Shown here one piece after another: positions 36,439-46,046 of a stretch of 64,000 bases of DNA. This DNA is from an uncultured Eggerthellaceae bacterium (GTDB lineage Bacteria; Actinomycetota; Coriobacteriia; Coriobacteriales; Eggerthellaceae): the NCBI GenBank assembly GCA_947565185.1, contig CANODU010000003.1, forward strand, positions 1 through 64,000. The letters run 5' to 3'. The notes under the pieces were generated by a model. It was not told the origin of the DNA. It made no database searches and worked only from the letters and a program-made list of their open reading frames with translations. How positions within the stretch are numbered: the first letter of the stretch is position 1; each line of letters begins with the position of its first letter. Made by a program: the position numbers and the translations under genes.

Positions 36439-36570
36439 TCAGCATTCCTTTTGATCCAGGATATCTTTGGGAGCATTTTAGTTCAGAGTGCCGCATTTGC
36501 CCATCACCTCACGAAAAACATAGAACATAGGTTCGCATGATCCGCTTCAGAGCGAAGAGCCCCCTCCAGC

Positions 36571-37815
36571 TCAGCTCATGCACGCAACAGGCGTCAGGCT
36601 CACGATGTTCTCCACGTGATCGGTATGGGGGAACATGTCCACTGGCTGCACGGCTTCTATGTCGTATCCGCGCTTTCGAAGGAGATCCACATCCCGCGCT
36701 TGCGTCTTCGGATTGCAGGATATGTAGACGATGCGATGAGGGCGCAAGCGAGCAGCGGCCTCAAGGAACGCAGGGGTGGAGCCAGCACGCGGCGGATCCA
36801 TCATCAAGATGAGATGCTCTTTGGCCAGCCCCTCTTCGCTGCGTGTGCCCTGCGCCATCTGCTCGAGGAACTGCGTTGCATCCGCACAGACGAACTCCGC
36901 CGCGTCCACCCCATTGTGCCGCGCATTCTGCCGAGCATCAGCCACAGCATCCGCCGTTGCCTCCACGCCGATGACGCGCCCTGCTCCGCGCTTCGCCGCC
37001 ACCAATCCGATGGTGCCCGTCCCGCAGTAGGCGTCGATGAGCACATCGTGCGGCCCCGCATCCGCCATGGCCACGGCAGCGTCATAGAGCGCTTCTGCCT
37101 GCACGGCGTTGACCTGGAAGAACGAACCCGAAGAGATGCGGAAGCGCAGCCCGCACAGATCATCCAAGATGAATCCCGGGCCATAGAGCGTGCGCTCCTC
37201 CTCCCCTAAGATCACGTTCGTGCGCCGCTCGTTCACGTTCTGCACCACGGTGGTGATCTCAGGGACGCGCTGCACCAACGCGCGGCAGAAGGATTTCGAA
37301 GACGGGAACGCCTCTCCGTTGGTCACGATGGTGACCAGAAGCTCCCCGGTGCGCCCCGCGCGTGCCACCACGTGGCGCACGAAGCCCGTATGCGCATCCT
37401 CATCATAGGGCGGGATGGACCACTTCTCCATGAGGCTGCGCACGGCAAGCGTTGCCGCCTTCGCCGCTTGGTTCTCCAACAAGCACCCATCCGTCGGCAC
37501 GATCCGGTGCGTGCCCTTGGCATACATCCCCGTGAGCACGGAACCCGGCGCACCTCCCCGCCCGCTTCGCTTCCCGCGCTTGGGTCCGCGATGCTGAGCA
37601 GGCGCATAGGGAGCGATCACCTTGTTGCGGTAATGGAAAGGGTCCGCCATCCCCACGATGGGCTGGATCAGACCGCGCTCGGCTGCGTCAGGAAAGAGGT
37701 CAGCCACCTGGCGCTCTTTGGCTGCCAGCTGGCGTGCATAGGGCACGTCCAGCCACTGGCACGCGCCGCATGCGCCGAACGCAGAGCAGCTTCGCTTGTC
37801 TTGTGCATTTCCCAT
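36571..37815 (-). CDS. RlmD/TrmA-family RNA (uracil-C5)-methyltransferase
   Basis: Cytosolic SAM-dependent RNA methyltransferase, 414 aa, of the RumA/RlmD-RlmC class that makes m5U in 23S rRNA or tRNA. The N-terminal cysteines CSAFGACGACQW plus Cys near residue 110 (GCLLEN) match the [4Fe-4S] site of RlmD; no TRAM domain precedes. SAM binding: LIDAYCGTGTIGLVAAK; MDPPRAGS; catalytic cysteine in ISCNPKTQARD, with a downstream Glu expected near VENIVSL. Which uridine is modified cannot be told. The ATG at 37815 has only a weak ribosome site. It is divergent from the MATE transporter. Confidence 0.88.
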   Translation of the reverse strand: MGNAQDKRSCSAFGACGACQWLDVPYARQLAAKERQVADLFPDAAERGLIQPIVGMADPFHYRNKVIAPYAPAQHRGPKRGKRSGRGGAPGSVLTGMYAKGTHRIVPTDGCLLENQAAKAATLAVRSLMEKWSIPPYDEDAHTGFVRHVVARAGRTGELLVTIVTNGEAFPSSKSFCRALVQRVPEITTVVQNVNERRTNVILGEEERTLYGPGFILDDLCGLRFRISSGSFFQVNAVQAEALYDAAVAMADAGPHDVLIDAYCGTGTIGLVAAKRGAGRVIGVEATADAVADARQNARHNGVDAAEFVCADATQFLEQMAQGTRSEEGLAKEHLILMMDPPRAGSTPAFLEAAARLRPHRIVYISCNPKTQARDVDLLRKRGYDIEAVQPVDMFPHTDHVENIVSLTPVACMS

Positions 37816-37908
37816 GCGGCCATTCTACCGAATGGGCGCTTGCGCTACACTAGCCTGCTATTCATCTCATGCAGGACTTGCACAGGGCACATCTGTTGGA
37901 GGACGATG

Positions 37909-39255
37909 ATGACGCAGGATATGTCGCGGCATTTCACATGGGGCGCGCTTTTGCGCTTCACCGCACCTTCCATCGCCATGATGATCTTCACATCCATCTA
38001 CGGCATCGTAGATGGGCTGTTCGTATCCAACTTCGCGGGGAAGACGGCGTTCGCCGCCGTGAACTTCGTCATGCCCATCATCATGATCCCCTCAGCCGTG
38101 GGCTTCATGATCGGCACCGGCGGATCAGCCATCGTCGCGAAGACGCGCGGCGAAGGAGATGACGCAGCGGCGAATCGGTACTTCACGATGCTGGTCTATT
38201 CCGGCGCCATCATGGGCGTCATCTTGGCTATCGCAGGGATCTTGCTGGCTGAGCCCGTTTGCGCGCTCATGGGCGCACAAGGCCAGATGCTGGCTGATTG
38301 TGGCCTCTATGGGCGCATCATCTTCATATCGCTGCCCTTCTTCGTATTGCAATACGTCTTCCAGAGCTTCTTCGTGACTGCCGGCAAGCCACAGGTGGGC
38401 TTTGTGGTAGTGCTCATCGCCGGGAGCATGAACATCGTGTTAGATGCTCTGCTGGTGGGCGTCTTGGGGCTCGGGCTGGTGGGTGCCGCCGTGGCCACGA
38501 ACGTGAGCGAGCTTTTGGGTGGCGGCATCCCGCTCATCTACTTCTGGCGCAAGAACAAGAGCTTCCTGCGCTTCGTGCGTGCGCCGTTCAAAGGCCGCAT
38601 CTTGGGCCGCGCTTGCTTCAATGGCATGTCCGAGATGGTCACCAACATAGCCATGTCAGTGGTGAGCGTGCTCTACAACCTGCAGCTCATGCGCTACATC
38701 GGCGAGGACGGCGTGGCGGCCTATGGCGTCATCATGTACGTGGCCATGGTATTCGCCGCCATCTTCTTGGGCTATTCCATGGGTTCGAGTCCCCTCATGA
38801 GCTTCCAATACGGCGCCAAGAACCATCCTGAGATGCAGAACATCTTCAAGAAGAGCATCGTGTTCGTGACCGTCGGCGGCGTTGCCATGTTCCTGCTCTC
38901 AGAGATCTCAGCCGAATTGGTGGCGAACGTGTTCGTGGGATACGATGCGAACCTGCATGCGCTCACGGTAGAGAGCTTTCGGATCTATTCCATAGCCTAT
39001 CTGTTCATCGGCTTCTCCGTCTATGGATCAGCCCTCTTCACATCCTTGGGCAACGGCCTGGTGTCGGCCGCCATAGCGCTTTTGCGGTCGCTTCTGTTCG
39101 AAGCGGGATGCGTGCTGTTGATGCCACTTGTCTTCGGGATCAATGGCATCTGGATATCCATCAGCGTGGCAGAGATAGCGTCGTTGGTGGTGACGCTCAT
39201 CTTCATCCTCGCGCTGGGACGCCGCTATGGGTTCCTGAAGCCGAAGCGCTCGTGA
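37909..39255 (+). CDS. MATE-family efflux transporter
   Basis: Inner-membrane exporter, 448 aa, with twelve hydrophobic helices in two similar halves. The start MTQDMSRHFTWGALLRF, then ASIYGIVDGLFVSNFAG-type segment and VGFMIGTGGSAIVAK, follow the DinF/MepA-like branch of MATE transporters that extrude cationic drugs or metabolites with Na+ or H+. GGAGG lies 6 nt before the second of two adjacent ATGs (37909); the same frame is open far upstream but that part is antisense to the methyltransferase gene and not protein-like. It ends 3 nt before palindrome P3. Confidence 0.92.
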   Translation: MTQDMSRHFTWGALLRFTAPSIAMMIFTSIYGIVDGLFVSNFAGKTAFAAVNFVMPIIMIPSAVGFMIGTGGSAIVAKTRGEGDDAAANRYFTMLVYSGAIMGVILAIAGILLAEPVCALMGAQGQMLADCGLYGRIIFISLPFFVLQYVFQSFFVTAGKPQVGFVVVLIAGSMNIVLDALLVGVLGLGLVGAAVATNVSELLGGGIPLIYFWRKNKSFLRFVRAPFKGRILGRACFNGMSEMVTNIAMSVVSVLYNLQLMRYIGEDGVAAYGVIMYVAMVFAAIFLGYSMGSSPLMSFQYGAKNHPEMQNIFKKSIVFVTVGGVAMFLLSEISAELVANVFVGYDANLHALTVESFRIYSIAYLFIGFSVYGSALFTSLGNGLVSAAIALLRSLLFEAGCVLLMPLVFGINGIWISISVAEIASLVVTLIFILALGRRYGFLKPKRS

Positions 39256-39258
39256 AGT

Positions 39259-39325
39259 GCATATCAGGGGGACGGAGGAGTGAGACGCGCGGCGCGCATC
39301 TCACTCCTCCGTCCCCCTGATATGC
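39259..39325. repeat. Long palindrome P3 between convergent genes
   Basis: Perfect 27-bp arms (39259-39285 and 39299-39325) with inner GCGC stem and triloop GGC. Compared with P1 the outer pair reads GCATATC/GATATGC instead of GCGTATC/GATACGC, a compensatory G-C to A-T exchange. The element begins 3 nt after the MATE stop and ends 7 nt before the DUF711 stop. Confidence 0.93.
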
Positions 39326-39332
39326 TCCAGGA

Positions 39333-40697
39333 TCAGTTCTTGAGAGAATTCAGCGGAGCAGGCATGCGTCCACCGCGATGCGCAAAGATGGTGCCTGCAT
39401 ACGGATTCACCTCCATGACGGGAGCCTTCCCCAGAAGGCCGCCGAAATCAAGGAAGTCTCCCACTTTCTTGCCGATGGCGGGGATGATGCGCACGGCTGT
39501 GGTCTTGGAGTTGATCATCCCGATGGCGCATTCGTCGGCGATGATGCCGAAGATGGCTTCGACGGATGTATCGCCCGGGATGGCGATCATGTCCAACCCC
39601 ACCGAGCACACGCTGGTCATGGCCTCCAGCTTGGAGAGGGTCAGCGCGCCCATCTCGGCAGCGCGGATCATGCCTGCGTCCTCTGATACGGGGATGAACG
39701 CTCCCGACAAGCCACCAACTGAAGACGATGCCATGGCACCGCCCTTCTTGACGGCATCATTGAGCATGGCAAGCGCTGCCGTGGTCCCCGGACCGCCGCA
39801 GACGCCCACGCCGATGGCTTCCAAGATCTCTGCCACGGAATCATGCTCGGCAGGGGTGGGAGCCAGCGACAGATCCAAGATGCCCTTCTGATATCCCAAA
39901 CGGCTTGCCGCTTCGCGAGCCATGAGCTCACCAGCGCGCGTGATCTTGAAGGCGGTGGCCTTGATGGCCTCCGCCACGGTGTTCATATCCGCATCGTCGG
40001 GCATATCCGCCAGCACAGCACGCACCACGCCCGGGCCTGACACGCCCACGTTGATGACCTCATCAGCTTCGCCGCTGCCATGGAACGCGCCCGCCATGAA
40101 CGGGTTGTCCTCAACGGCGTTGCAGAAGACGACGAGCTTGCCAGCGCCGATGCAATCCTGATCAGCCGTGGCCTCTGCCGTGCGCACGATCACGTTCGCC
40201 ATCTCCCAGACCGCATCCATGTTGATGCCCGCGCGCGTTGAGCCCACGTTCACCGAAGAGCACACGCATGCCGTTTGCGCCAACGCACTGGGAATGGATT
40301 CCATGAGCTTCGCGTCTCCGCGCGATGCCCCTTTCTGTACGAGCGCCGTGAAGCCGCCGACGAAGTCAACGCCCACCTCTGCCGCCGCACGATCCATGGA
40401 CAAAGCCACAGGTGTCAGATCCTGCGCCGTCACCGCCGCACAGATCTCCGCGATGGGCGTGACGGAGATGCGCTTGTTCACGATAGGGATGCCGAATTCA
40501 CGTTCCAGCTGATCGGCCACCGGGACCAGCTGCTCGGCTGCCGATGTCATGCGGTCATAGACCTTGGCTGCAACCACATCTATGTCCGTATCAACACAGC
40601 CACGCAGGTTGAGCCCCAAGGTGATGGTGCGGATGTCCAAGTGCTGCTTGGACACCATGGCAAGCGTTTCAACAATCTCAGCAGGCGTCAGCTGCAT
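39333..40697 (-). CDS. DUF711 (UPF0210, PFL-like fold) protein
   Basis: Cytosolic protein of 454 aa, full length for the UPF0210/DUF711 family, which has a pyruvate formate-lyase-like fold but no demonstrated glycyl radical. The opening [46 protein letters not shown]-like segment ([17 protein letters not shown]), [16 protein letters not shown] and [13 protein letters not shown] are its conserved blocks. The chemistry is unknown; the family is frequent in anaerobes and often next to an ACT-domain protein, which is absent here. RBS AAGGAGATGCC gives a firm start. Confidence 0.9.
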   Translation of the reverse strand: MQLTPAEIVETLAMVSKQHLDIRTITLGLNLRGCVDTDIDVVAAKVYDRMTSAAEQLVPVADQLEREFGIPIVNKRISVTPIAEICAAVTAQDLTPVALSMDRAAAEVGVDFVGGFTALVQKGASRGDAKLMESIPSALAQTACVCSSVNVGSTRAGINMDAVWEMANVIVRTAEATADQDCIGAGKLVVFCNAVEDNPFMAGAFHGSGEADEVINVGVSGPGVVRAVLADMPDDADMNTVAEAIKATAFKITRAGELMAREAASRLGYQKGILDLSLAPTPAEHDSVAEILEAIGVGVCGGPGTTAALAMLNDAVKKGGAMASSSVGGLSGAFIPVSEDAGMIRAAEMGALTLSKLEAMTSVCSVGLDMIAIPGDTSVEAIFGIIADECAIGMINSKTTAVRIIPAIGKKVGDFLDFGGLLGKAPVMEVNPYAGTIFAHRGGRMPAPLNSLKN

Positions 40698-40797
40698 GGC
40701 ATCTCCTTGATCATGAGGATCTCATCGCTCTAAGAACTTGGAAAGCATAGCAAATATAATGTGTCCCACTTCAAAGAACTTCGGATGAGGAGGTGCC

Positions 40798-41610
40798 GTG
40801 CTCTCGTTGCACGTGCTGGCAAGCGGGTCGAAGGGCAATGCTGCCATCGTAGAGGATACGGCGAGCTCATCCGGGTTCCTGATCGATTGCGGCATCTGCA
40901 AGCGCGACCTGTTGGCCGGATGCGCCGAAGTGGGCTTCGACCCGGCACGGATCGCCGATATCCTGATCACCCATGAGCACACCGACCACACCAAGGGCTT
41001 GGGGGTGTGTCTGCGCGCTCTGACGAAGCTGGGCTCAGGCGTGACCATCCATGCCAGCAACGCTGTTCGTCAGATGAGCATGCCCATCCAAGAAGCGCTG
41101 GACGAAGAGGGTGTTGCCTTCGCCGCCTTTCGCTCTGGGGATGCGCTCACCATAAGCGGTCTGCACGTGCACGTCTTCCCCACCTCCCACGATGCCGTAG
41201 AATCCTTTGGGTTTCGCGTTGAGAGTACCGATGACGCCTTGGGCTACCTCACTGACACCGGCTGCGTGACCGGAGAAGCCCATGAGGCGCTCCAGTACAT
41301 CCGCTTGCTCGCCTTAGAGGCGAACCATGATGCTCAGATGCTCCGCGAAGGACCGTATCCCTACCATCTCAAGCGTCGGATAGCGTCGGATATGGGACAT
41401 CTCTCCAACGCCCAAGCAGCAGAAGAGCTAGAGCGGCTTTTGGATAGCCTGGGCGCCACCATGCTGGAGAGCGTCATGGCCATGCATGTGTCTCAGGAGA
41501 ACGATCTCTACGGACTTGCGCGCGACACCTTGGAACAGGTGCTCAAGCGCTACGACCATCCCGCCACTGCCCTGGTTGCCCGCCAGCGCACCCCGCAGAC
41601 CATGCGCTGA
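40798..41610 (+). CDS. WalJ/YycJ-like metallo-beta-lactamase-fold hydrolase
   Basis: Cytosolic MBL-fold protein, 270 aa. The metal site ITHEHTDHTKG (HxHxDH), the N-terminal LASGSKGNAAIVED, the DTGCVTGEA strand and the LEANHD segment match YycJ/WalJ, a nuclease-like hydrolase linked to DNA replication or repair and cell division in Firmicutes. The GTG start at 40798 follows AGGAGGTG. A TATAAT at 40755-40760 could serve as -10, but no good -35 is visible. No WalRK two-component genes are near. Its 3' end faces ftsW across repeat copy 2. Confidence 0.88.
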   Translation: MLSLHVLASGSKGNAAIVEDTASSSGFLIDCGICKRDLLAGCAEVGFDPARIADILITHEHTDHTKGLGVCLRALTKLGSGVTIHASNAVRQMSMPIQEALDEEGVAFAAFRSGDALTISGLHVHVFPTSHDAVESFGFRVESTDDALGYLTDTGCVTGEAHEALQYIRLLALEANHDAQMLREGPYPYHLKRRIASDMGHLSNAQAAEELERLLDSLGATMLESVMAMHVSQENDLYGLARDTLEQVLKRYDHPATALVARQRTPQTMR

Positions 41611-42295
41611 TGACCCCAAGGATCTGTGTCAGGTTGATGTGGGTGCTGGCAACTGCCAGCACCTTTGAGGACAATGCCTTTTGCATGAATATGCAAAAGG
41701 CATTGCAAGCATCCTGTGTCCAGACGGCAACAGGATGAGTGTTATAGGTTTGTGCTTTGCACAAACCTATTGTTTTGTTCTCGTGCGGCCAGTTGGCCGC
41801 ACCCACGAGGGTTGATACCCTGCCTTCATAGATGACGCGTAAGCGGCATCCAACCGGGCGTAAGCCCGGTTAGGCCGTTCGGATGCAAAGCATCCGTAAG
41901 GCCGTCCCTTACAAAGAGGTGCTGCGAAGCAGCACCGACACACTTTGAGGAAAAGGTGCAGGTACCTGCCGGACCCCGCAGATCATGCGCGCAGCCCTTG
42001 TAGGTGCCGGCAACTGCCGGCACTGCGAAGCAAGGTTGCCGCAGGATCTGCGGCCTATCCATTTTTGTTACAGAGCCGAATGGGGTGATGGGGGTCGAGG
42101 GTGATTCAGCAGGACAAGAAAACCGTGGTATATACCACCACGGTTTTCGCAGTCCGATGCCAAACCCGAGCGCCCCCATCACCCCATGAAGGCAGAAGAG
42201 ATGTGTGTGATAGACCTGTGCAAGCACAGGTCTATTGTTGTGAAGATGTGCGGCCAGTTGGCCGCACCCACGAGGTCACATGCTGTTTGAACGCA
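41611..42295. repeat. Mosaic palindromic repeat, copy 2 (non-coding)
   Basis: A 685-nt gap, almost entirely hairpins. Unique to this copy: 9-bp stem at 41643-41662, 14-bp stem 41673-41686/41691-41704, and ATCCTGT/ACAGGAT at 41711-41736. Shared with copy 1: the B unit twice (12-bp stems 41744-41770 and 42210-42235, each followed by GTGCGGCCA-GT-TGGCCGCAC at 41783-41802 and 42248-42267, then CCCACGAGG), and the A unit (41852-41871; 41873-41903; 41918-41936; then the ggaccccgcagatcatgcgc block; 15-bp closing stem 42080-42094/42173-42187). A hairpin (42119-42147) fills its loop. The 20-nt hairpin of the 35-bp repeat is inverted at 41831-41850. No reading frame is conserved with copy 1. Confidence 0.88.
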
Positions 42296-43477
42296 TCATC
42301 GGTGGCGGACGACGCGGAGGTTGTCGCGCGCCCTGTCATAGGCAGGATCAGGCACGGTGGCGTGCTGCACTGACAAGATCAAGCCTACGATCAGAAGCGA
42401 TGAGATGACCGACGTGCCGCCAGAGGAGATGAACGGAAGCGGCTTGCCCGTGGTGGGGAACACGCCGATGGCGCACCCGATATTCAAGAAAGCCTGGAAC
42501 ACCAGCATGATGGCGCACCCGCCCGCGATCATAGCGCCCAGATTATCTGGAGCGCCCTTCGAGATGCGCAACGAAGCAAAGAGGAACAAGAGGAACAGCC
42601 CTATCACGAAGAGCGCTCCCACAAGCCCCATCTCCTCGCCCAGCACCGCAAAGATGAAGTCGCTGTCTGAGGCGAACAGATACTGGTACTTCTCATGCGA
42701 ATTGCCGATGCCCACACCGAACAGGCCTCCTTCAGCGAGCGCATAGTACGATCGGATGATGTTGTAGCCCGACCCCAAGCCCCCTTCGCCATCATTCCAT
42801 GGATCCAAGTACACGAAGCGGTTCGACCGGTAGCCTGACCCCAGCGTACCGCCGATCACAGCCAGAAGGCCCACGGCCACGATGGCCACGAGCGACCATG
42901 CGGGAAAGCCGCCGATCCACAGCACCGCGAAGATGCCCACCGCACAGATGAGCGTCGTGCCCAGATCTGACTGCGTGACGTACATGAACGCCAAGGGGAC
43001 GGCGATCAGGAGCAAGAGCTCTATGAACGCCATGCGGAAGTCGATCTGACCTGTCTGGAACCGCTGCGCGATGCGGATGGTCATGAGCAGAAGCGCCACC
43101 TTGATGAATTCTGACGGCTGCATGCCCACAGGCCCCAGGTAGAGCCAGCGCTTTGCACCATTCACCTCCGTACCCACGAAGAAGGTGAGCACGAGCAGCA
43201 CCATGCAAAAGCCCCAGAACAGCCACGTCAGCTGTCCTGCCCACGCGTGATAGGGGATGAACTGCCAGAGGATGATGGCCGCCACAGCGCCGATGGCCAC
43301 ATACACCGCCTGTCCGAACACATCGTCATAGGGATTCTTGCCAGCTGCAGAGAGGTCTGCGGAAGTGGCCGAGAACACCATGACCAGCCCGATGACGACC
43401 AGGGCGAACACCGCTGCGATGAGCAGGATGGCAGCGACCTTGGTCTCGGTCATCGGCTTTGATGCACGCCGAGCCAT
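42296..43477 (-). CDS. ftsW: FtsW/RodA/SpoVE-family peptidoglycan polymerase
   Basis: SEDS-family glycan polymerase, 393 aa from the ATG at 43477, with ten hydrophobic helices. As the last gene of the dcw run after murD, it is most likely FtsW, which polymerises septal glycan from lipid II with FtsI. Family segments: GTEVNGAKRWLYLGPVGMQPSEF, PLAFMYVTQSDLGTT (essential Asp in the loop), and PTTGKPLPFISSGGTSVISS. GAGGTAGG lies before the ATG, 17 nt after the murD stop; the frame to 43558 overlaps murD and was rejected. Immediately downstream lies repeat copy 2, where murG would be expected in most dcw clusters. Confidence 0.92.
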   Translation of the reverse strand: MARRASKPMTETKVAAILLIAAVFALVVIGLVMVFSATSADLSAAGKNPYDDVFGQAVYVAIGAVAAIILWQFIPYHAWAGQLTWLFWGFCMVLLVLTFFVGTEVNGAKRWLYLGPVGMQPSEFIKVALLLMTIRIAQRFQTGQIDFRMAFIELLLLIAVPLAFMYVTQSDLGTTLICAVGIFAVLWIGGFPAWSLVAIVAVGLLAVIGGTLGSGYRSNRFVYLDPWNDGEGGLGSGYNIIRSYYALAEGGLFGVGIGNSHEKYQYLFASDSDFIFAVLGEEMGLVGALFVIGLFLLFLFASLRISKGAPDNLGAMIAGGCAIMLVFQAFLNIGCAIGVFPTTGKPLPFISSGGTSVISSLLIVGLILSVQHATVPDPAYDRARDNLRVVRHR

Positions 43478-43494
43478 GGGATCTGCGCCTACCT

Positions 43495-45000
43495 CTATGC
43501 TCCGTCGCAAAGATGTGCGACGAGATCCTTGAAGTGCTGACCACGCTCTTCGAAGCAAGAGAACTCATCGAAGGATGCGCAGGCCGGCGAGAGCAAGACG
43601 ACGCTTCCCGGCACGGCCAAGCTGACCGCTTGTGCGAAGGCTTCATCAAAGGTGTCTGTGCGCACGATGCGCAGCGCGCCGTCATCAGCAGCACGGAAAG
43701 CTTCTTCGAAGCGACGAGCCGCCTCTCCGAACACGATGACCGCTGACGCATGCTCTTGGCATGTGCCCACCAATGTCTCCAGTGGCCCCATCTTGTCGCG
43801 ACCGCCCAACATGACGATGAGATCGCGACCGGGAAAGGCTGAGAGCGCCACCAGCGTGGCATCCACGTTCGTGGCCTTGGAATCATTGTAGAAATCAACG
43901 CCCGCCGCCGATCCTGCCGGCTCTATGCGGTGCTCCAACGGCTGGAACGTGGTCAGGGCGCGTGTGATATCCACCGCATCAGCGCCCAGGGCGCAAGCTG
44001 CCGCGGAAGCCGCAAGCGCGTTCACCACATTATGGGCACCCTTGATCTTGAGCGCATCGGCCGGTGCCAAGACGTATTCGCCTGCTCGATAGGCGATATG
44101 GAGATGCCCTGCTGCATCCAGAAACGCTGCGTTGTCAGCCCCACATGCTGTGCGCATATCTTTCCCGATGCCTGCCTTGGTGCCTAACGGAATATAGGAG
44201 AAGCTGGCAACGTGCGCTTGCTGGCGCAGTCGCTTCACCTCTGCCCGCGCCACATCATTGGTGGCATCCAGCACCGCGACGCCGCCTGCGCGTTCGATGT
44301 TGGCGAGCATCTTCCATTTCGCCTGGGCATAGGCATGAAAGCTGCCATGCCACGTGAGATGATCCGGCGTGATGCCCAAGAAGATGCCCACATCAGGCGC
44401 GAAATCCTTGATGGAGGCCAACTGATAGGAGGATACCTCAGCCACGAATGCCCGCGTCCGTCCGCACGTGCACGCATCTCCCGCATCCGCGGCCCAAGCC
44501 CCAACGGCGTTGATGCACGCATCCCCGATGTTGCCGCATGCCTTCGCAGCGAATCCCGCCGCATCCAGCAGATGTGCCAGCAAAGCGGTGGTGGTGGTCT
44601 TGCCGTTCGTGCCCGTGACGCCTATCCAGACATCCTGGGTGCTGCTCTCGCGCCAAGCCAGCTCCACTTCGCTGATGAGCTCTTGGCTGGCATCCTGCGC
44701 GCTTTGGTAGAACGCAGAGGGCTCCGGGATGCCCGGGCTTGCGATGCAGAGGTCATAGGCGCCTGTCACCTGATCATCCCAGACCACGGTGACGCCCGCC
44801 CGCTCCCATGCCTGCGTGTCAGCAGAAGGCGTGCCGCCGTCCCCCGCGAAGACCGTGAGCGAGCGCACGCGCCCCGCCGGCTGGCGCAAGAGGTATTCCA
44901 CCACCGCGCTCCCCGACACGCCAAGCCCCAGCACGCACACATCTCCCAGATGCCGCGCTGCCTGCTTCTTGCCTTCGATCAGAGGACCCGTCACCATCAT
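43495..45000 (-). CDS. murD: UDP-N-acetylmuramoyl-L-alanine:D-glutamate ligase
   Basis: Cytosolic Mur ligase adding D-Glu to UDP-MurNAc-L-Ala with ATP, 501 aa, a little longer than the E. coli enzyme (438 aa) owing to loops such as the Cys-containing stretch near 240 and 290. N-terminal UMP-binding VCVLGLGVSGSAVVEYL, ATP loop GVTGTNGKTTTTALLAHLL, and the C-terminal HRIEPAGSAAGVDFYNDSKATN with MLGGRDKMG are diagnostic. The first ATG at 45000 overlaps the mraY stop (ATGA), a sign of coupling; the long upstream open frame is antisense-like shadow of mraY. Confidence 0.95.
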   Translation of the reverse strand: MMVTGPLIEGKKQAARHLGDVCVLGLGVSGSAVVEYLLRQPAGRVRSLTVFAGDGGTPSADTQAWERAGVTVVWDDQVTGAYDLCIASPGIPEPSAFYQSAQDASQELISEVELAWRESSTQDVWIGVTGTNGKTTTTALLAHLLDAAGFAAKACGNIGDACINAVGAWAADAGDACTCGRTRAFVAEVSSYQLASIKDFAPDVGIFLGITPDHLTWHGSFHAYAQAKWKMLANIERAGGVAVLDATNDVARAEVKRLRQQAHVASFSYIPLGTKAGIGKDMRTACGADNAAFLDAAGHLHIAYRAGEYVLAPADALKIKGAHNVVNALAASAAACALGADAVDITRALTTFQPLEHRIEPAGSAAGVDFYNDSKATNVDATLVALSAFPGRDLIVMLGGRDKMGPLETLVGTCQEHASAVIVFGEAARRFEEAFRAADDGALRIVRTDTFDEAFAQAVSLAVPGSVVLLSPACASFDEFSCFEERGQHFKDLVAHLCDGA

Positions 45001-46046
45001 GCCACCATCATGGAGCTTGAGAAGTACAGGACGAATCCGCAGGCCGCCAAGAGGCCCGACACGATCCAGAAGCGCACGACCACCTTGGTCTCGCTCCACC
45101 CCTTCTTCTCGAAGTGGTGGTGGAGCGGCGCCATCAAGAAGACGCGCTTGCCCGTGCGCTGGAAATAGCCCACCTGGATCATGACCGAGAGCGCTTCGGC
45201 CACGAACAAGCCACCGATGATGATGACGATGAACTCCGTCTTCGTGACCACGGCCAAGCATCCGAGCGCCTGCCCCAAGGCAAGAGAGCCCGTGTCTCCC
45301 ATGAAGATGTCAGCAGGATGGGAATTGAACCAGAGAAAGCCCACGCACGCGCCCGCGATAGCTGCGGAGAAGATGGCCGGCTCCAAGAGGTTCTCGCGAT
45401 AGGCGATGGCCGCCATCACGATCATGACCATCATGACGGTGCCCGCAGCCAACCCGTCCAAGCCATCCGTCAGGTTCACGGCGTTGGAGAGCCCCATGAG
45501 CAGGATGAGGTCGAAGATGACGTAGAGCCACGGGATGGAGATGGAGCTGTTCTCACCCACAGGGATCACCGTGGTCAGGACACCCAGATCAAGCTGGCAG
45601 ACAAACGGGATATCCACGATGGGGCTGATGTCCAAGATGTTCACAGCGCAGAGGATGAATGCTAGCGAAATGGCGAACTGGCATATGAGCTTCGCTTTGG
45701 GCGTGAGCCCGAGCGAGCGCTCATGGGCGATGGATGAGATGTCATCCACCAACCCCACGATGCCGGTGAGGACCACCGCTCCTAACAAGAGATAGGTCTC
45801 AGGGTCTGGAACGCCCACCGCGAAAGCGGCCACCGCCACTGCCAAGAGCATGATGATGCCGCCCATGGTGGGCGTGCCGCTCTTCACCAGATGCGTCTGC
45901 GGACCGTCATCGCGCACCTGCTGGCCCAAGTGCTCTGCCTTCAGGAGCTTGATGAGCGCGGGGGTCAAGAGGATGGTGACCACCACGCCGATGACCACCG
46001 CCATGAAGACCAGGAAGGTGGGGTAATGTTCGAAATAGGAGAACAT
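44997..46046 (-). CDS. mraY: Phospho-N-acetylmuramoyl-pentapeptide transferase
   Basis: Integral membrane enzyme, 349 aa, ten helices, that makes lipid I by moving phospho-MurNAc-pentapeptide to undecaprenyl phosphate. Diagnostic segments are GTPTMGGIIML, GLVDDISSIAHERSLGL (catalytic Asp pair), NLTDGLDGLAAGT, FMGDTGSLALGQAL, and the cytosolic APLHHHFEKKGWSETKVV near the C-terminus. The start shares a base with the murF stop region. Fifth to last gene of the dcw run. Confidence 0.97.
   Translation of the reverse strand: MFSYFEHYPTFLVFMAVVIGVVVTILLTPALIKLLKAEHLGQQVRDDGPQTHLVKSGTPTMGGIIMLLAVAVAAFAVGVPDPETYLLLGAVVLTGIVGLVDDISSIAHERSLGLTPKAKLICQFAISLAFILCAVNILDISPIVDIPFVCQLDLGVLTTVIPVGENSSISIPWLYVIFDLILLMGLSNAVNLTDGLDGLAAGTVMMVMIVMAAIAYRENLLEPAIFSAAIAGACVGFLWFNSHPADIFMGDTGSLALGQALGCLAVVTKTEFIVIIIGGLFVAEALSVMIQVGYFQRTGKRVFLMAPLHHHFEKKGWSETKVVVRFWIVSGLLAACGFVLYFSSSMMVA

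Noticed and set aside
37372-37908. Upstream extension of the MATE gene
   Set aside because: Antisense to the RNA methyltransferase gene; the GGAGG ribosome site belongs to 37909.
40732-40760. Complete promoter for the WalJ-like gene around TATAAT 40755-40760
   Set aside because: No acceptable -35 hexamer at 16-18 nt; only the -10 match is noted under the gene.
41871-41903. GTTAGGC beside an inverted repeat, resembling an integron attC core
   Set aside because: The motif is not kept in copy 1 (TTTAGGC), and no RYYYAAC partner, cassette or integrase is present.
41826-42227. Minus-strand frame in repeat copy 2 sharing a short peptide with copy 1
   Set aside because: The shared peptide (GSVTKMDRPQILRQP) only reflects conserved DNA around the GTTACAGAGCC block; beyond it the frames diverge.
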